Shown: positions 59,240-64,000 of the stretch, piece by piece
Layout of the letters: every line of letters begins with the position of its first letter
Position numbering within the stretch: the first letter of the stretch is position 1
DNA from: Capitulum mitella
Taxonomy: Eukaryota > Arthropoda > Thecostraca > Pollicipedomorpha > Pollicipedidae
Reading direction: 5' to 3'
Assembly (NCBI GenBank): GCA_030062745.1
Contig: CP099848.1
Location: 15,983,081 to 16,047,080, forward strand
DNA length: 64,000 nucleotides
Position numbers and translations under genes: made by a program
Notes under the pieces: generated by a model
The model's input: the letters and a program-made list of their open reading frames with translations, nothing else
Told to the model about the DNA's origin: nothing
Databases searched by the model: none

Positions 59240-60830
59240 TAAATGGAGACAGTCATCTGCTTGCATAGTTTGAAATTTTGCCTAGATGGTTGTAATGTAG
59301 CTTTCTGATGGATGCAGAATGCCACACTTTTAGACCATAAAATGTTTTTGGAGCACACATTTTCTGTTGTTCTTCAACATCAACAAACAGCACATTTTCC
59401 AAACTTGCAGTAGATGCTGATATGCAGGTAGTCTTGAGCCTGGGATCAATGGACATTGGTTGATATGCTAGTAAGGGGGCATAGTCATGCTGCAAACATT
59501 CAGTTGTGAGGAGAAAGTGAGGCAATAGGCTCAACTGTTGGGCAAGGTTGAAAAAGATGCTGTTGAAGAACACCAGCTCCAAAAACGTTTCATACCCCAG
59601 AAATTTAATCTTATGCCTCCATCAAAAAGATACATTATAACTTCACTACATCTACATTAACTTTGGAAGCAAATGACTCTGTCTCCATTCAGCAAGGAGC
59701 AGGTGTGGTATTATTTCTGACTTGTACCAAAAATGCCAGCTTAAATCAGTACTATTATTTGCATAATTTTGCACTCCAAAACAAAAAATATACTCTGACA
59801 TCAAAAACGAAAACCAAATTTCCAACCCTGCTATTAGATCTAAGAGAGTTTTAAGAGGTTATACATAGTTGTTTTCTTGTTTACTAAAGGAGCCCTGGAC
59901 TCATATGGCCATAGTTCTCAGACAAAAAGTGACCTCAGTTTCAATTTTTCTTTCATATGCACCAAATATTTTTGGGCTTAGTAAATGCTTCATTGGCTAG
60001 AATGTGTATTGCCACTACATAAACAGCATGTCACTGCAGAATTATCTAATTGTGCATTGCTGTCACAAAAAAAACTTTTTCAAAACCCTTAGTGAAGGCC
60101 AGAACATCAGATGTATACCTTTGCCACCCAGATGCACTGCATGGCAGCTTTTGGTGGACTCCTTTCATTGGGAAAAGAAAAGGTTAGGTTTTAGGCCATG
60201 CATAAATCCAAACATATAATGCACATCTTGCCGAACAAAGCATTTGGTTAGACCAGTCCAAAACATATCCCCTGGATTATACCAGGTATTTTAGATATTT
60301 GTCCCAAATGATAAGCTGCCAGTTTCTGAATGCAAGGGGACCAGAATGACCAGATCTGGGCATGTCAGAGATGAAATGTCATGAGGAATGTGCTTCCATT
60401 TGGCCCCATTTAGCCAGTCCAAGACCAGACATTTCTTAGACCTGGCCTCCAACTATAGCTCAGCCCCCAGCTCCTGAATAGCTACTGCAATACATCTAGC
60501 TCACTAGAACTGGGCAGGCCAGCACTTGCACACCATCTTAAAGTACATGCTATTCTGTGCGGGCTTATGTGTAGGTCATGAATGTAAATTTATTTTACTC
60601 AAACAACAGTATGTTCAGGTGAATTCATTTCCCCTTGAACCCATTGGTCTGCTAGGTGGGTGGAATCTTTGAATGGTTATTCTTAGTTCTGGGTGCTTTT
60701 GCTTTGCCAAAGACATTTGCATCATGTGTGAAAAGCTAGCTTCATGGGAAGTAGAACTGGGACATTGTGGTTCTTTTTAGCAGAGCAGTTTGAAGAAGAC
60801 TGTTTAAAGACTTCTTCTGTGTCCAGTCTT
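59240..60830. other. CpG desert in the presumed SUDS3 5' intron
   Basis: About 1.6 kb with roughly four CpGs by eye, TG/CA-rich. No exon recognised. Confidence 0.75.
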
Positions 60831-61052
60831 TCGCAATCACTCCAGAAAGCCTTTCCTGAGCATGGACGTATGCCAACATTCCATTGTCTGTAATGACTTT
60901 TACTCTGATTGTCCTCTGCTGATGAAGGAGGCCAGACTACAGTGGCATCTTTGCTCATGTCTTGTTGGAATCAGGACATCATGGACATGTTTGTTCTGTC
61001 ATACTTGCCCTGTGCCAGGAAGCCAATCTCTCCAGAGCACGCCGTGGCCGCG

Positions 61053-61231
61053 ATGGCGTCGCCTCGCTCGCCGTTTGTGTCCTCGCACGTGGACGAGTAC
61101 GAGTTCGACGACGCCAGCGCCGACGACGACGAGCCGGGCGCGGCCGGCTCCAATGACGAGGACACGGACGACGCCAGCGAGACGGGCTCGCAGCATCGTG
61201 GTGACGGCGAGGTGACGGAGATCAAGGAGAG
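61053..61231 (+). CDS. SUDS3: SUDS3 coding exon 1
   Basis: 59 codons plus two bases, donor AG|gtgaga. I chose MASPRSPFV because it precedes the acidic family N-terminus and sits in gccgcgATGg. An upstream in-frame extension exists but has no family match. Ends [11 protein letters not shown], where the human protein has DYVEMKEQ. Confidence 0.9.
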
Positions 61232-63899
61232 GTGAGATGCCTCCGGGGGGCAAACGGCGTCGGTCGTTCGGCGGACGCTGGATGCGATGGCGTTTCGTGG
61301 CTAATTCGTCTGGATGCATTACATGCTTGGTGTAAAACTTTGTGTTTTTGCAGCATTATATACAGACAGTTGTGGTATTCATTATCAATCAGTTTGTCAT
61401 AGCTAAAAAGGTTTGCAGTACATGTCATGTTGTCATATGTCATGTCGCAGCATATGTCAACATATTGCTATCATTATGACTGTTTTCCATCCTCAGTTTT
61501 TTCTGTCATGCATTACCAGATGTTGTTCAATAATTAGGCCTGTTTTGCAAATGTGTCTCCTCAACCAGCCATCAGCTTGATCAAATGAAGGGCGCCTTTT
61601 GCTGGATTTTGACCAGCCCCTGCTGTCTCAGGGTTTACCTGGACAAGTTGGCCAACCTAAAAGCCCAGCTGCAACAGCTGGCAGAAGGCACACACCCAGA
61701 GTACAACAAAAAACTGAAACGGCTCGACTTCCAACATAAGGAAAGGTACTGTCAGCGTTTGCTACCAAAGGTTTACATTGCCTGTCTGTCATATTGCCTG
61801 TCATGTTTACAAACTGATTCGTGAGAGCACTAAACAGGCAGGTGAATTCCAGTTGTAGATTGAACTAGCAACATGTATTGCCATAGACGGTATGCACATT
61901 GTCTGGGTAACATTGAATGCCAGCCCATCATCGCGACCAAAAGCACCTGCCAATGAAAACCCACGCGAGAACATCGCGAACCCAGACCTCGCCCAGCTCG
62001 CGAGCTGTGCCGGCCTGGCGCTGCCGTGAGGAAATTTTGACGCGCGTGCGCCCCGCCAGAATCCGCGTGACGGAGCTATGGTACCAGTACGAGAAGCGGT
62101 TGATCGAGAGCGAGTGCGAGCGGGACCGGCGGGCGCTCAGCCGCGAGCTGGAGGAACGCCGCTCCGAGCTGCGAGAGAGCCTGCTGGCCGAGCTCGAGGA
62201 CAAGCGCCGCCTGGTCGAGATGGAGAAGGCCAGCATGGAGATCACCGGCGACTCAATGGACGTGAGTGGGCCGGCCGCCGCGCCGGGATGGGAGGACTGG
62301 TGACTGCTGGGGGGACCAAGCCATGCTTTACTGAGGTCCTGTGTACCATAACTGAAGTGACAGTATGATTCTTTGCTGTTATGTCAACGATCAGCGTCAC
62401 CATTTTGACCAATGGTCATCATATCACGAATTGTAATGTTTTTATCAACAGAAAACGGTCAAAGTGAAGCCATCTGCAGGTGATCTCCAGTAGGAAGTAT
62501 TGCTTATGCCTGTCATTGCCTTACGTCTGTTCTGATGGCTGTTTGCTGTGCAATTGTGTTGCACAATTTCAGCGGCTGTGTCAGTGTTTGTGAATATCGG
62601 ACATCCCTGTTATTTTGCCGTGCTGCCGGCGTCTCCTACGGAAGGCGTCTGCACGATCTGATATGTTTCCGGTGTGTGCCGGATGGAATCAGATCGGCAC
62701 ATTGCTGACGGGCCTGCCCCCCCCCCCCCGATAGATGAAACCGCTGCCCACGCGCAAGCTGCGCCGCCGCCCCAACGACCCGGTGCCGGCACAGGAGAAA
62801 CGGCGCAAACCCGTCTCCAACCAGCTCAACTTCCAGCTGGACGAGAAACAGATGGAGGACGACCTGAGGCTCATCGCCAAGGGCAAGGTGGCGCCGCAGC
62901 TGCCGGCCAAAAAGTCCAGTACGTGCCGGGAGAGTCGTCACCTTTTTTCCGTTGTCCTGTGGTGGTGGCGTTTTGGATGGAACGAGTTCGCACAGCTCTT
63001 GCGAGGTGGGAAATGACAGGGACGTACAGTACGCCGGCACTGCGGAGAAAGAGGCCGTTCCTGAGTGTACCTTTTTATGGGTATATGTTCATGTTTTTGG
63101 GCCATTTTTCGCGTGCTATATGGTTGGTGTCATTAGGAGAGTCGTTGGCCAGTCCCCAAAGGTTAACAGCTTGTAACAATCTTAACAATCGTAACTCGCC
63201 TATATTGGTCACGTGACAGTTCGTGACATTGTTCTCTTTCGATGTGCCCAAAGTCATGTCAGGATATCGGACCATTTCGTTTAAATTGCACGTTTTTTGC
63301 AGCCCTTCGCGCGTTAGTGTTCTCTGTGGCCGGGGCTCGAAAAATTTTCACTTTGTGTATGAGATCCAAAGAAATGTTTTGTCCGGTGCATTTCAGGTAA
63401 AATAAAAGCATAACCTGTGGGCGTTGAAGTGCTGGATTGTGCATGCACGCTTAAGATTCCCTTTGCCTGTGTTTCCCATTGATAGGAGTATCCAATTTCC
63501 TTGTGTGTATATGGCCTGCAAAGTTGTATGCTCCACAGACAAATTTATACCCCTTACACAGGGACCGTGGAACTGCTTTCCAGCGCTGGTAAGGGTAGCC
63601 GTTTTTGGGCGACACTGGCGCCTCTCGCCGGCTTTGACGCCATCCGTGCACCGTCCTCGTGGCAGCGTCTTCTAACGTCGCTCCCCACGGTAGGCTTCCT
63701 CCCGGAGGGCTCAGTGTCCTCGCCGTCGGCGGCGGCGGTGGCGGCGGCGGCTGCAGCGGCGGCCAACAGTGAAGTGCGCATCGAGGACAACAAGCTGTTC
63801 CTGGAGAGAAAATGGTTCCACCGTGGCCAGCCGGTCTACGTGGAGTCGCGTGACAACAGCCGCTACAGCGCCGTCATCTCGGCCATCCAGTCGGACACG
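61053..63899 (+). CDS. SUDS3: SIN3-HDAC complex subunit SUDS3 (Sds3), 3' end off the window
   Basis: SUDS3 is a core subunit of the SIN3-HDAC1/2 corepressor. It dimerises through a coiled coil, stabilises HDAC binding to SIN3 and is needed for pericentric heterochromatin. Five coding exons (61053-61231, 61632-61745, 62060-62261, 62735-62918, 63694-63899) join in phase to 295 codons; the human protein has 328. In order: an acidic N-terminus with [11 protein letters not shown], the coiled-coil Sds3 domain ([17 protein letters not shown]..., then [27 protein letters not shown]), the basic [21 protein letters not shown] that matches the family almost exactly, an Ala-rich linker, and the start of the C-terminal capping domain ([26 protein letters not shown]). 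The last 45 or so residues lie past the right edge. Confidence 0.97.
61632..61745 (+). CDS. SUDS3: SUDS3 coding exon 2
   Basis: Acceptor tgtctcag, donor AG|gtactg, 114 bases. [20 protein letters not shown] and [15 protein letters not shown] match the start of the Sds3 coiled coil. Confidence 0.95.
62060..62261 (+). CDS. SUDS3: SUDS3 coding exon 3
   Basis: Acceptor ccccgccag, donor GAC|gtgagt, 202 bases. Heptad-rich helix from [17 protein letters not shown] to ITGDSMD. Confidence 0.95.
62262..62734 (+). other. SUDS3 intron 3
   Basis: GT-AG intron with no other feature recognised. It ends in a 13-base C run before the acceptor. Confidence 0.8.
62735..62918 (+). CDS. SUDS3: SUDS3 coding exon 4
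   Basis: Acceptor after a C run, ccccgatag; donor TCCA|gtacgt; 184 bases. Holds the near-invariant basic segment [13 protein letters not shown] and the [17 protein letters not shown] helix that contacts SIN3 in the family. Confidence 0.95.
62919..63693 (+). other. SUDS3 intron 4
   Basis: GT-AG intron with no other feature recognised. Confidence 0.8.
63694..63899 (+). CDS. SUDS3: SUDS3 coding exon 5
   Basis: Acceptor cccacggtag, donor ACG|gtgggt, 206 bases. An Ala tract from a (GGC)n-like run, then [20 protein letters not shown] and [14 protein letters not shown]. The next exon is outside the window. Confidence 0.93.
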
Positions 63900-64000
63900 G
63901 TGGGTTGCGCCCTGCCACGCGTGCCGCTGGGTGACCAGTGGTCCCTGGGTGGCGCGGAACGGGGGGGGGGGGGCGCTGGGGGCAGGTCGAGACACGATTG

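Noticed and set aside
59253..59582. Minus-strand frame of 109 codons inside the presumed SUDS3 leader intron
   Set aside because: The sequence looks protein-like, but no domain, promoter or splice site was found. It may be an old transposon fragment.

Overview
The window is eukaryotic nuclear DNA, most likely from an arthropod or another non-vertebrate animal. Genes are split by GT-AG introns and are sparse. The rest is introns and intergenic DNA with SINEs, decayed LINEs, remnants of DNA transposons and many microsatellites. A short TTAGG run (the arthropod telomere unit) and a perfect ecdysone-type response palindrome fit an arthropod but do not prove it. There is no operon, CRISPR or plasmid content.

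Four protein genes are secure. (1) hedgehog, minus strand: the signal peptide and first half of the signalling domain are at 15671-16009 and the second half at 956-1217. The autoprocessing (Hint) exon lies off the left edge. The 14.5 kb intron between the two exons holds a CR1-like LINE relic, a near-identical 704 bp tandem duplication and several GC-rich blocks with repeated CGTGGGAA motifs. (2) A LEPROT/LEPROTL1 (Vps55 family) gene, minus strand, 24161-24565, whose coding part is one exon. (3) A PWWP2A/B-type chromatin gene, minus strand, 58295 to 46638. Its five coding exons join in phase to 686 codons plus stop, with a poly(A) signal at 45882-45887. (4) SUDS3 (Sds3, a SIN3-HDAC subunit), plus strand, 61053 to 63899, five coding exons. 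It continues past the right edge.

Layout: 1-16.5 kb hedgehog; 16.5-24.1 kb intergenic DNA with C/T-rich tracts and nuclear-receptor half-sites; 24.1-31 kb LEPROTL1 and its presumed upstream leader; 31-45 kb a repeat-rich interval with a 3.7 kb hAT-like element, a pogo-like transposase relic, fold-back palindromes and a damaged homopolymer patch; 45.9-58.3 kb the PWWP2 gene; 58.3-59.1 kb a shared promoter interval; 59.1-64 kb SUDS3.

The main biological points are two. PWWP2 and SUDS3, both adaptors of histone-deacetylase complexes, lie head to head. The 5' parts of these two genes, and the stretch upstream of LEPROTL1, are almost free of CpG and rich in TG/CA, whereas hedgehog is CpG-rich. 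This is the footprint expected of gene-body DNA methylation in an invertebrate with mosaic methylation. I found no convincing previously undescribed molecular system; the unusual items are regulatory or structural and are listed as findings.
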